A stretch of DNA of 64,000 bases from Pelomonas lactea. Its GTDB lineage: Bacteria > Pseudomonadota > Gammaproteobacteria > Burkholderiales > Burkholderiaceae_C. This document shows, piece by piece, positions 1 through 7,682 of this stretch; position 1 is the first letter of the stretch, and the number at the start of each line of letters is the position of its first letter. The stretch covers positions 186,001 through 250,000 of the forward strand of contig NZ_JBIGHX010000007.1 in assembly GCF_043555885.1 (NCBI RefSeq), written 5' to 3'. A model generated the notes under the pieces. That model was not told the origin of the DNA. It worked only from the letters and a program-made list of their open reading frames with translations, and ran no database searches. The translations under genes and the position numbers were made by a program.

Positions 1-100
1 GATGTGCTCGCGGCTCAATGCCGAGAGCATCGCCGTCCCCTCGGGGGACCGGCCAGATGCGCACGCGTTCAGCGTGGCGCATCGGGACGAGGGGCTTCAC
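1..100. repeat. REP-type composite repeat, copy 1 (left-truncated)
   Basis: Starts at the window edge with GATGT and holds three successive hairpins: one around CTCGCGGCTC, one of GTCCCC/GGGGAC type, and a third with arms GATGCGC/GCGCATC around a core GCGTTCAGC. It ends in GGACGAGGGG. The core and tail recur at 26354-26492 and 62425-62602 with different but still complementary arms. The loop supplies the TGA stop codon of the adjacent transposase gene. A REP/BIME-like role is inferred from the transposase next to it. Confidence 0.75.
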
Positions 101-935
101 GTTCCGCCGCGGCGATGAGACGGCTGATGCGGGAAACGGACAATCCCTGCTGGGCGGCGAGGTCCGTCATCGCCACACCGCCCTCGGTATGCGCCAGCCA
201 CAGCGCCTGCTCGCGGATGCCGCCGGCGCGCCGCAGCCATTCGGCCCAGGGCGTGCGCACCACGCGCTTGGGCGCGCCCGCGGCGGCGCGCATGCGGCGA
301 GCAAAGTCGGCATCGCCCAGGAAGATCTGCTCGCGCAGCCGCCCGGGCCACAGCTGCAGCCCCGGCTCGGACGCCACCAGCCGCGCATAGCGGTCGCCCG
401 CCAGCCGGTGCTGCGCGGCCGTGACGGCCTGCTTGTTCAACAAGTGGCTGTGCAGGCCGTCCACGTCCAGCCACGCGGGCGCCGCCTCCAGCCCGGCCAG
501 CGCGCGGAAGCTGGACCCCGGCCATTCCGCCGCGCCGTGCGACAGCCCCTCGCGCACCGGGTTCAGGTCCACCCAGCGGCAGGCATCCAGCAGGTGCCGC
601 TCGCGGTCCACCAGCACGGCATGGAAGCGTCCCTGGAACAGCGGCCCGCTGAAGCCATCGCGGCGCTGGCGGTGCTGGGTGTAGACGCCGTTGATATGGC
701 GCATCAGCGCCGACAGGTTGGCGCGGCGCGTGAACAGCAGCAGGTCGTAGTGGTCGGGCATCAGCGCGTAGGCCAGCGCGATGGCGTCGAAGCGGTGCAG
801 CGCCTGGGCCAGCAGCGCACACATCTCGCTGCGGTCTGCGTCGTCGGCGAACGCCGGCCGGCCGCTCTCGGACGGGCAGTGGGCGCCGATCAGGTAGACC
901 GCGCCGGCAATCTCGAGTCGAGCGGGCCGGGCCAT
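69..935 (-). CDS. REP-associated tyrosine transposase (RAYT, Y1_Tnp family)
   Basis: A 288-aa protein resembling the IS200-like HUH enzymes that bind and process REP hairpins. Landmarks are the block MPDHYDLLLF (59-68), the putative catalytic Tyr85 in INGVYTQ, GPLFQGRFHAVLV (97-109), LNPVREGL and a C-terminal helix-turn-helix (GLSVSRISRLI). The usual His-x-His metal motif reads H62-Y-D64, so the second histidine is aspartate. The start at 935 is the methionine closest to the conserved N-terminus; 944 is an alternative. The 3' end lies inside a REP repeat, the normal setting of a RAYT. Whether the enzyme is active is unknown. Confidence 0.85.
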   Translation of the reverse strand: MARPARLEIAGAVYLIGAHCPSESGRPAFADDADRSEMCALLAQALHRFDAIALAYALMPDHYDLLLFTRRANLSALMRHINGVYTQHRQRRDGFSGPLFQGRFHAVLVDRERHLLDACRWVDLNPVREGLSHGAAEWPGSSFRALAGLEAAPAWLDVDGLHSHLLNKQAVTAAQHRLAGDRYARLVASEPGLQLWPGRLREQIFLGDADFARRMRAAAGAPKRVVRTPWAEWLRRAGGIREQALWLAHTEGGVAMTDLAAQQGLSVSRISRLIAAAEREAPRPDAPR

Positions 936-1002
936 GCGCCACATTAAATGTCCCGCCGCCCGGAATGGCAAGATGGCGGCCTGCCGGCCCATCCATTGCC
1001 CC

Positions 1003-1242
1003 ATGAAGACCCACCAGATCGAAATCCAGAAGTTCAAGGCCGCCGCCAACAACATCCACGGCCAGGTGCTGTTCAAGGTCGACGCGCTGCTGTCGACCCG
1101 CGAGCCGCTCGAGGGCATGGAGCCCAGCAGCATGCTGGTGATGACCGAGCAGAATGCCCGCGTGCTGATGGCGCTGCTGAAGACGCAGCTGGCCGAATTC
1201 GACAGCAAGAAACCCAAGAGCCGCCACGGCCGCCACGGCTGA
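1003..1242 (+). CDS. conserved small protein of unknown function
   Basis: A 79-aa protein that I do not recognise. It has a hydrophilic, largely helical sequence with a Lys/Arg/His-rich tail (SKKPKSRHGRHG) and no membrane segment or signal peptide. The ATG at 1003 was chosen because upstream in-frame codons read through a region with no coding character. It lies 17 nt before the UPF0149 gene on the same strand, so the two are probably co-transcribed. The basic tail could suggest nucleic-acid contact, but this is only a guess. Confidence 0.6.
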   Translation: MKTHQIEIQKFKAAANNIHGQVLFKVDALLSTREPLEGMEPSSMLVMTEQNARVLMALLKTQLAEFDSKKPKSRHGRHG

Positions 1243-1259
1243 GCCGCAGGACGACGCCC

Positions 1260-1877
1260 ATGAACTACCCGCAATACAACCCCGCCTCCGACAACCGCCC
1301 GCTGGCCGACGAGGAGCTGAACGACCTCGACGAACTGCTGGCCGCGCTGCACGCGGACGGCACCATGAACATCGAGGCGCTGGACGGCTACCTCGCCGGC
1401 CTGCTGCTGACGCCCGGCCGCAACCTGGCCGCCCTGCCCGGCGCCGACTGGCTGCCGGTGGTCTGGGGTGGCGACGCAGAGAACCCCGACGACAACGCCC
1501 CCTTCGCCAGCGGCAAGCAGCGCAAGAAGGTGGTCATGCTGGTGCTGCGCCACCTGCAGTCCATCGCCACCGCGTGGGCCCAGCACCCGCAGGGCTGGGA
1601 GCCCATCTTCAGCTTCGCCGACGGTGAGGACGAGGACACCGAGTACGCCGACGCCGAGGACTGGGCCGCCGGCTTCCTGACGGCCGTGGACCTGGCGCCC
1701 AACGCCTGGGCACCATGGTTCGACGGCGCCGAGACCGGCCCGCTGCTGGCGCCCATCGCGGCGTTGGGCAGCCCCGACGGCGCGCTGGCCGAGGGCTCGG
1801 CCCAGGACCGCGACGAGGCAAGCCGGACTATTCCTGACGCCATGCTGGCGTTGTGGGCGATTCGTCAGAAAAGCTGA
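1260..1877 (+). CDS. UPF0149 (YgfB/YecA-like) family protein
   Basis: A 205-aa acidic protein. The helical N-terminal part (ELNDLDELLAAL, then MNIEALDGYLAGLLL at about 39-53) is the signature of the UPF0149/YecA family, in which a small-domain module precedes long acidic stretches. It lacks the C-terminal SEC-C zinc motif found in some YecA proteins. An Asp/Glu run near residues 121-135 (ADGEDEDTEYADAED) is conspicuous. The start is ATG at 1260. Function is not established in most members. Placed downstream of a small protein on the same strand. Confidence 0.75.
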   Translation: MNYPQYNPASDNRPLADEELNDLDELLAALHADGTMNIEALDGYLAGLLLTPGRNLAALPGADWLPVVWGGDAENPDDNAPFASGKQRKKVVMLVLRHLQSIATAWAQHPQGWEPIFSFADGEDEDTEYADAEDWAAGFLTAVDLAPNAWAPWFDGAETGPLLAPIAALGSPDGALAEGSAQDRDEASRTIPDAMLALWAIRQKS

Positions 1878-1941
1878 GAAGCGGGTTTTTATCCCCTCAA
1901 CGCAGGTGGCTCCCGCCCCCGCTTTGGTTCACACTGAGCCC

Positions 1942-2253
1942 ATGCTTCACACCGTGCTCGCCTCCCTGGGCCTCGCCGTCTGCATCGTGCTGGCCGTCCA
2001 CATGGCCCTGCCTTCGCGGCTGCGCAGGCGCGTGGATGCCGCGATGGCGCGGCTGGGCGACTGGCTGCAGGCACAGGTGGACCGCGCCATCGGCTGGCGC
2101 CGCCGCCAGCGCCAGACGCGCGCCGCCGCGCTGGAGGCCGACCGCGTGATCCGCCGTGCGCGCGAGTCGGCACAGAACAGCCGCACCGACGGCGAGTGGG
2201 ACGGCAACGTCTACCGCCCCAAGAGCTTCGAGAAGCCCAAGAAGCCGCACTGA
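1942..2253 (+). CDS. small single-pass membrane protein
   Basis: A 103-aa protein with an N-terminal hydrophobic segment (about residues 5-22, TVLASLGLAVCIVLAVHMAL) followed by an Arg/Ala-rich amphipathic helix (25-75) and a polar, basic tail. The topology suggests anchoring in the inner membrane with a cytoplasmic basic domain, by the positive-inside rule. No family was recognised. It lies 65 nt after the UPF0149 gene and upstream of an 88-nt gap before a large unknown gene. Confidence 0.6.
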   Translation: MLHTVLASLGLAVCIVLAVHMALPSRLRRRVDAAMARLGDWLQAQVDRAIGWRRRQRQTRAAALEADRVIRRARESAQNSRTDGEWDGNVYRPKSFEKPKKPH

Positions 2254-2340
2254 CCGGCCCGCCGGTTTCCACGATATTGCGGATGGCACCCCGCCGGGCG
2301 CTGGCTACGCTGCGCGGCCTTCACTCCCGCGACCACCGCC

Positions 2341-5103
2341 ATGCCCGGACTGCAGCTCGACTCCGCCCTGATCGCCCGGCTCAAGGACTGGAACTTCTCG
2401 ACCGCCCTGCCCGACGCGCTGAAGGCGCTGGGCGCCGAGCGCCACTGGCAGCTGCTGCTGACGCCGCTGGGCCAGTTGCCGCAGGAGCCGGAGCCCGAGG
2501 TGGCGCTGCCGCTGCTGGACCGCACGGGCGCGGCGCAGACCACCGAGTTCGGCTGGGACTGGGGCGCCACCGTCGGCGCCTCGGCGGCCGTGACGGTGGA
2601 CGTGCTGGACGAGGCGCTGCGCGAGCAGCTGAACATCCAGCCCGGCGACGGCCGCGTGGCGCTGTCGGTGGGCGCGGACCTGGCGCTCACCGCCGGGCTC
2701 ACCGGCCAGCAGGCCATCTCGACGTGGGGCCAGGCCTCGGCCGCGTTCTCGGCCGAAGCCGGCGCAAAGCTGCACTGGTACTTCAGCGACGCGACGAACA
2801 GGCTGCTGGTCGACGCGGTGGCTGCGTCGACGCGCTTCTGGCGGCTGCCCAACGACTACACGGGCCTGATGGCGCTGGCGCCCAGCCCCGACTTCTGGGG
2901 GCTGCGGCTGGACCTGACGGGCACGCTGGACGCCCAGCTCAGCGCCGGCGCCAGGCAGGGCTGGAGTGGCTGGACCTATGGCCTCGACGGCGAACAGGCG
3001 CAGATCGGGCTGAGCATCGGCGTGGATGCCCACATCAAGTTCGCGCGCACGGCCGATATCAGCCTGCATGTGCGGCCCGAGCAACGGCACGACCGGTGGG
3101 GGCTGAAGGTGGAGCTGGAGGTGCTGGACGCACGTTCGGACGCGTTCGCGCTGACGCTGGCGGCGTCGCTGGACCTGACCGCGCTGGCGGCCAGCGCCGA
3201 GCGCGCGCTGCGGGCCGCCTGGCCGGCCGTCGATGCCCGGACCTTGACCGCACTGACGCAGCCCGGCACGGCGCTGGGCGAGAAGCTGGCGCAGATCGCC
3301 GGCGGCCGGCTCGCTGACGACGACGTGCGGGCGCTGGCCCTCATCGCCCTGGGCCAGGCGGATGCAGGCGCCACCCAGGCCCGCTGGGTCAGCCAGCTCA
3401 CGCAGCCGCTGACTGACGCGCTGGACGGCGCCCTCACCGGCCTGGTGGATGGCACGGCCGACGCGGATGCGCTGCTGGACGCGTGGCTGGACCGGCTGCT
3501 GGGCCAGCGCCCGTTGGCCGACGAGCTCAAGGCGCCGCTGAGGCAGGCCGTCGGCGACGCGCTGGCGCAGGCCACGCAGCAGTGGCAGGCGCGCGTGAGC
3601 GCGCTCAAGACCGCGCTGACCGACAAGACCGGCGCGGCGCTGGACGCGGTGCTCGCGCCGCTGGGCGCACTGGGCGACAAGATCGGCCAGGAGCTCAAGC
3701 GGTTGAACGGCGCGGTGCCCGAGGCCGTCACGCACGCGCTGAGCGCCTACGGCCGGGCACGCGAGCGGCTGCTGGCGGCGCTGTCGGACGCGAAGAAGGC
3801 CAAGCTCGGCCTCACGCTGGCGGCGCAGATCCAGCGCAGCCGCTCGCGCGGCATCGCGGTGGCGGGCTGGTTCAGCGGCCAGGGCGACCAGGCCGCCGCG
3901 CAGGCGCTGTACCAGTCGCTGTGCAGCGGCCGCATCGCGCTGCTGGGCGAGCTGGTGGACGCCGCGCAGGCGGGCCATGCGTTCGAGCTGGACGAGGGCT
4001 GGCTGACCAGCGCGGCCAAGGCGGTCGAGACGCAGTCGGCCACGCTGACGCTGTTCGGCGCTGCGCTGACGGACACGCGGGTGAGCCTTGTCGACATGGC
4101 GTTCAAGGCCGACCTGTGGGGCCGGCTGATCGCCGCCAAGGCCCTCGCGCAGGTCGATGCGCGCACGCTGAACCCCTGGTTGGCGCGCACCGCGATGCTG
4201 GGCGTCAGCGCCGGCCTGACGCTGGCCGACGGCGTGCGGCGCGTGGAGGTGGGTTTGGACGGCGCGTTCACGGCGCGTGGCAGCAAGGTGGACAAGGGCT
4301 TCGTGCAGGCGCTGGTGGACGGCTATGCGGCACGCGTGGGCGTGCGGCCGCCACGCGACGTGGGCGCGCTGCTGGGCGAGCCCGCCACGCCGGAGCAGCG
4401 CGCCGCGTTCTGGCGCGGGCTGACGGTGGCCGTGCCGGTCAGGCTGGGGCCGGCGGACTGGCTGAAGTTCGAGAGCCAGCCGCGCTCGGCCGTGATGGCG
4501 GCCTTTCTGCGGCACGGCCTGGCCGCGCTGGACGACGTCTATGCCGGCATGAAGCGCTTCAGCGGCACGTCGCCCAGCGCGGCACTGCAGCAGAAGGCCG
4601 ACGAGTTCTTCAAGGGTGACGGCGCCGTGGGCCGCATGGTGGCCTACCTGGGCCTGTACGAGGCGCGCTACGTGGCGCCGCGGGACCCCGACATCGGCTA
4701 CGCCACCGGGCTGGGCTACGCCGGCGTGTCCAACTCCTTCCAGCTGACGGCCACCAATGTGCAGTTCGCGGTGTTCCACCGCTTCGCCGGCGTGCTGCGT
4801 GCCGCGGCGGCGCTGCACGGCTCGGCCGCGGCGGTGCGGCAGGCCTTGCAGGACGCGCCCGACGGCGAGCTGCCCACCGCCACGCGCGCCCGGGTGGAGC
4901 GGCCGCTGCGCGACATCCGCGCGGCACTGGAGGCGGTGACCGTGGCCAGCCAGACGCTGACCGGCCTGGGCGAGGCGCTGGCCTGGCCGTTCGCGACCTT
5001 CCTGCTCGCCATGGCCGAGCTGACGGGCCAGCTGCCGCCGGGCTTTCTGATGGTGGCCGAGCCGGCGGGCGCCGACGCGCCGCGGCCGCTGCTGCTGGCC
5101 TGA
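2341..5103 (+). CDS. large 920-aa protein of unknown function
   Basis: No family recognised. There is no signal peptide and no clear membrane span. The N-terminal third contains short β-like repeats of similar flavour (VGASAAVTVDVL, VALSVGADLALTAGL, LRLDLTGTLDAQLSAG, IGLSIGVDAHIKF), suggesting a repetitive β-structure. The middle (about 260-560) is long amphipathic helix rich in Ala/Leu/Asp. The C-terminal part returns to mixed structure and ends in a hydrophobic helical segment. Codon use matches the chromosome. It is followed 74 nt later by a membrane protein gene and then a secreted-type hydrolase gene, all co-directional, so a joint role is likely. A structural or surface-assembly role is possible but not shown. 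Confidence 0.7.
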   Translation: MPGLQLDSALIARLKDWNFSTALPDALKALGAERHWQLLLTPLGQLPQEPEPEVALPLLDRTGAAQTTEFGWDWGATVGASAAVTVDVLDEALREQLNIQPGDGRVALSVGADLALTAGLTGQQAISTWGQASAAFSAEAGAKLHWYFSDATNRLLVDAVAASTRFWRLPNDYTGLMALAPSPDFWGLRLDLTGTLDAQLSAGARQGWSGWTYGLDGEQAQIGLSIGVDAHIKFARTADISLHVRPEQRHDRWGLKVELEVLDARSDAFALTLAASLDLTALAASAERALRAAWPAVDARTLTALTQPGTALGEKLAQIAGGRLADDDVRALALIALGQADAGATQARWVSQLTQPLTDALDGALTGLVDGTADADALLDAWLDRLLGQRPLADELKAPLRQAVGDALAQATQQWQARVSALKTALTDKTGAALDAVLAPLGALGDKIGQELKRLNGAVPEAVTHALSAYGRARERLLAALSDAKKAKLGLTLAAQIQRSRSRGIAVAGWFSGQGDQAAAQALYQSLCSGRIALLGELVDAAQAGHAFELDEGWLTSAAKAVETQSATLTLFGAALTDTRVSLVDMAFKADLWGRLIAAKALAQVDARTLNPWLARTAMLGVSAGLTLADGVRRVEVGLDGAFTARGSKVDKGFVQALVDGYAARVGVRPPRDVGALLGEPATPEQRAAFWRGLTVAVPVRLGPADWLKFESQPRSAVMAAFLRHGLAALDDVYAGMKRFSGTSPSAALQQKADEFFKGDGAVGRMVAYLGLYEARYVAPRDPDIGYATGLGYAGVSNSFQLTATNVQFAVFHRFAGVLRAAAALHGSAAAVRQALQDAPDGELPTATRARVERPLRDIRAALEAVTVASQTLTGLGEALAWPFATFLLAMAELTGQLPPGFLMVAEPAGADAPRPLLLA

Positions 5104-5177
5104 TCTCAGCAATCCAGGGGATGACGGCCGCCGGGGCCGCGCCTCCAATCGCGGCGCATCCCAGGAGGCCGCACGCC

Positions 5178-6437
5178 ATGTTCAATTCGGAGACGCTGGA
5201 AGTGGCCATCGGCATGGCCTTCCTGTTCCTGCTGATGTCGTTGATCTGCACCGGCATCAAGGAGTGGATAGAAGGCATCTTCAAGTGGCGCGCGATGGAC
5301 CTGGAGCGCGGCATGCGCACGCTGCTGGACGACGAGGGCGGCCAGCTCACCGCCCACGTCTACGCGCACCCGCTGGTGTCCTCGCTGTACCAGGGCGGCT
5401 ACGACCCCGCCCACCTCGCCGTGAACCGGCTGACCAACTGGGTGCCGGGCGTGTCGCGGGCGCGGCAGATGCCGTGGTCGCTGCGCCGCAACCTGCCGTC
5501 CTACATCCCGGCCGGGCATTTCGCGCGGGCGCTGATCGACCTGGTGGCGCGCGGCCCGGCCAGCGCCAGCAGTGAGGCGGCCCCGCATGCACCGCTGACG
5601 CTGGCACAGCTGCGCGAGCGCGCGGCCGAGCTGCAGTCGCCGTTCCTGCGCCGCGCGGTGCTGAGCGCCATCGACCACAGCGGCGGCGACCTGGCCCAGC
5701 TGACGCAGAACCTGCAGAACTGGTTCGACGGCGCGATGGACCGGGCCTCGGGCTGGTACAAGCGCCGCACGCAGACCGTGCTGTTCGCGCTGGGCCTAGC
5801 GGCGGCGGCCGCGCTGAACGTGGATGCGATCTACGTGATGGGCCGGCTGACGGTGGACAAGACGCTGCGCGAAACGGTGGTCACGGCGGCGGCGCAGGTG
5901 AAGCCCCCCGAACCCGGCGCGTCGGCCGCCAGCGGCATCGCCGCCGCGCAGCGGGCGCGCGAGGAGCTGGAGAAGGTCGGCATGCCCATGGGCTGGCGTG
6001 GCGGCAACCTCGACGCGAAGAACCCGGCGGACTGGTCGGTCGCCGACCTGACGCCGGTGCAGATGTGTCGCATCGAAGACGTCAAGCGCTGCACGCCCAC
6101 TGGCTACGCGCATGTGCGCGTCGCGTTCGGCTGGCTGATGACCGCCTTCGCGGTGATGCTGGGCGCGCCGTTCTGGTTCGACCTGCTGAACAAGTTCATG
6201 GTCATCCGCTCCACGGTGAAGCCGCGCGAGAAGAGCCGCGAGGAAGGCAGCGAGGACCGCGCCGACCCGTCCAAGGACGCCGTCGGTGCCGCCGTGGCCA
6301 CCGTCGCTGCGGCCGCCGCGCCGCATGCCTCCACCGATTCGCCGGCGCCACCCGCGCCCGTGCCCGGCGCCCCGCCAGACTTCGTGCCGCACACCTGGCG
6401 CGACGGCCGCACCAACCCGCAGGAGATTCCGCTGTGA
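5178..6437 (+). CDS. integral membrane protein of unknown function
   Basis: A 419-aa protein with an excellent Shine-Dalgarno (AGGAGG) 9 nt before the ATG. Hydrophobic segments lie at about residues 9-26 (VAIGMAFLFLLMSLICTGI), 200-222 (TVLFALGLAAAAALNVDAIYV) and 318-337 (FGWLMTAFAVMLGAPFWFDLL). The N-terminal helix is followed by KEWIEGIFKWRAMDLERGM, an amphipathic membrane-edge stretch. The C-terminal tail is charged, then Ala/Pro-rich. Its stop codon overlaps the GTG start of the next gene by 4 nt, so translation is coupled. It likely anchors or exports something for the flanking large protein and hydrolase, which is inferred from gene order only. Confidence 0.7.
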   Translation: MFNSETLEVAIGMAFLFLLMSLICTGIKEWIEGIFKWRAMDLERGMRTLLDDEGGQLTAHVYAHPLVSSLYQGGYDPAHLAVNRLTNWVPGVSRARQMPWSLRRNLPSYIPAGHFARALIDLVARGPASASSEAAPHAPLTLAQLRERAAELQSPFLRRAVLSAIDHSGGDLAQLTQNLQNWFDGAMDRASGWYKRRTQTVLFALGLAAAAALNVDAIYVMGRLTVDKTLRETVVTAAAQVKPPEPGASAASGIAAAQRAREELEKVGMPMGWRGGNLDAKNPADWSVADLTPVQMCRIEDVKRCTPTGYAHVRVAFGWLMTAFAVMLGAPFWFDLLNKFMVIRSTVKPREKSREEGSEDRADPSKDAVGAAVATVAAAAAPHASTDSPAPPAPVPGAPPDFVPHTWRDGRTNPQEIPL

Positions 6438-7672
6438 GCGCCGGGTCCAGCGATTCCGAGCTGATGGTCAACCGCGACCTCACCCGCCTGGCGCCGGCCT
6501 TCCGCGCCGCGGTGGAGGCGGCGATCGCCGAGTGCAACAGCCCCGCCAACGGGCTCAACGCCTTCGTCTACGAGGCCTACCGCTCGGCCGGGCTCGCAGC
6601 CATGTACTACCAGCGCGGCCGCACCGTGAAGCCGCCGTACAAGCCGGTGACCAACGCGCCGTCCAACCTGCACAGCTGGCACGGCTTCGGCCTGGCGGTG
6701 GACGTGGTGCATGCGCAGAAGTTCTGGTCGCCGCCCGAGGGCGACGCCTGGTTCCGCAAGGTGGGCGCCATCTTCAAGAAGCACGGCTGCACCTGGGGCG
6801 GCGACTGGAAGATGGCGGACCTGCCGCACTTCCAGTGGGGCCGCTGCCCGGCCAGCCCGTCCGACGCGGCGCGGGCGCTGATCAACGCACAGGGCATGCA
6901 GGCCGTCTGGGAGCATGTGGACGCGCTGGGCACCGCCCAGCCGGCCGCGCCGGTGGTGCTGAGCGACGCCGCCGCGCCCGAGGTGATGACGCCGCCGGCC
7001 GCCGCGCCGGCCGTGGCGCCAGCCGCCACCGTCACGTCGCGCACGCTGGGCACCATCGACGGCGAAGGCTTCGTCTGCACCATCCGCGAGGACAGCGACG
7101 GCCGCGTGCATTTCACGGCCGATGCCGACATCGACGCCGACGGCGCCAACGGCCAGGCCGGCGGCCCGGCGGCCTATCGCGATGACGACAGCGGCACCGA
7201 GGCGCTGGCCAACGGCGGCATGCGCATCGACGCCGATGGCCGCGTCGTCTGCGCGCAGAACTGGGCGCGCGACATCGTGCTGCTGGGGCCGGACAACCAG
7301 CCGCGCGTGTTCCCCGGCGGCGTCATCGCATCCACCACCTGGTACCGCCACGCCGGCAAGGCGCTGGACGACCCGGCCGCCTACGTGGACGCCGAGACGG
7401 TGCCCTACGTCGTCGTGCCGCCGCTCGTCGTGCAGCGCACGGCCGGCGTGGTGCGCGGCTGCAAGGCGCGGGTGACCTGGCGCGGCAAGAGCGTGGACTG
7501 CGTCGTGGCCGACCGCGGCCCGGCCAACAAGGTGGGCGAGCTCAGCATCGCCGCGGCGCGGGCGCTGGGCATCCCGTCCAGCCCGCGCAACGGCGGCACC
7601 GACAAGGTGGAGGTGCTGTACGAGCTGTGGCCCGGCGTGGCCGCGCCGGGGTTCTTGCTGCAGAAGGCCTGA
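6434..7672 (+). CDS. two-domain cell-wall hydrolase: M15 peptidase + GH75 chitosanase-like
   Basis: A 412-aa protein; the GTG start at 6434 overlaps the preceding stop (ATG at 6464 is an alternative). Residues about 15-140 resemble D-Ala-D-Ala carboxypeptidase/endolysin-type M15 peptidases: VYEAYRSAGL, SNLHSWHGFGLAVDVV (His and Asp metal ligands) and a later PHFQWG. An Ala/Pro linker follows. The C-terminal half (about 210-405) resembles the GH75 chitosanase fold: DADGRVVCAQNWARDI, VPYVVVPPL, DCVVADRGPANKVGELSIAAA. No classical signal peptide is visible. A role in cutting peptidoglycan and an amino-sugar polymer is inferred from the two domains. The coupling to a membrane protein gene suggests export by a dedicated route or a phage-like role. 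Confidence 0.75.
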   Translation: MSAGSSDSELMVNRDLTRLAPAFRAAVEAAIAECNSPANGLNAFVYEAYRSAGLAAMYYQRGRTVKPPYKPVTNAPSNLHSWHGFGLAVDVVHAQKFWSPPEGDAWFRKVGAIFKKHGCTWGGDWKMADLPHFQWGRCPASPSDAARALINAQGMQAVWEHVDALGTAQPAAPVVLSDAAAPEVMTPPAAAPAVAPAATVTSRTLGTIDGEGFVCTIREDSDGRVHFTADADIDADGANGQAGGPAAYRDDDSGTEALANGGMRIDADGRVVCAQNWARDIVLLGPDNQPRVFPGGVIASTTWYRHAGKALDDPAAYVDAETVPYVVVPPLVVQRTAGVVRGCKARVTWRGKSVDCVVADRGPANKVGELSIAAARALGIPSSPRNGGTDKVEVLYELWPGVAAPGFLLQKA

Positions 7673-7682
7673 CGCGCCTGCG

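Noticed and set aside
97..1236. Long open frames in alternative frames opposite or across the RAYT and UPF0149 genes
   Set aside because: Arg/Pro/Ala-rich translations typical of GC-rich shadow frames, with no motifs. Frames with family matches were kept instead.
2305..5148. 947-codon open frame antisense to the 920-aa gene
   Set aside because: Gln/Arg/His-rich shadow translation without any domain. The plus-strand frame has balanced composition and a sensible operon context.
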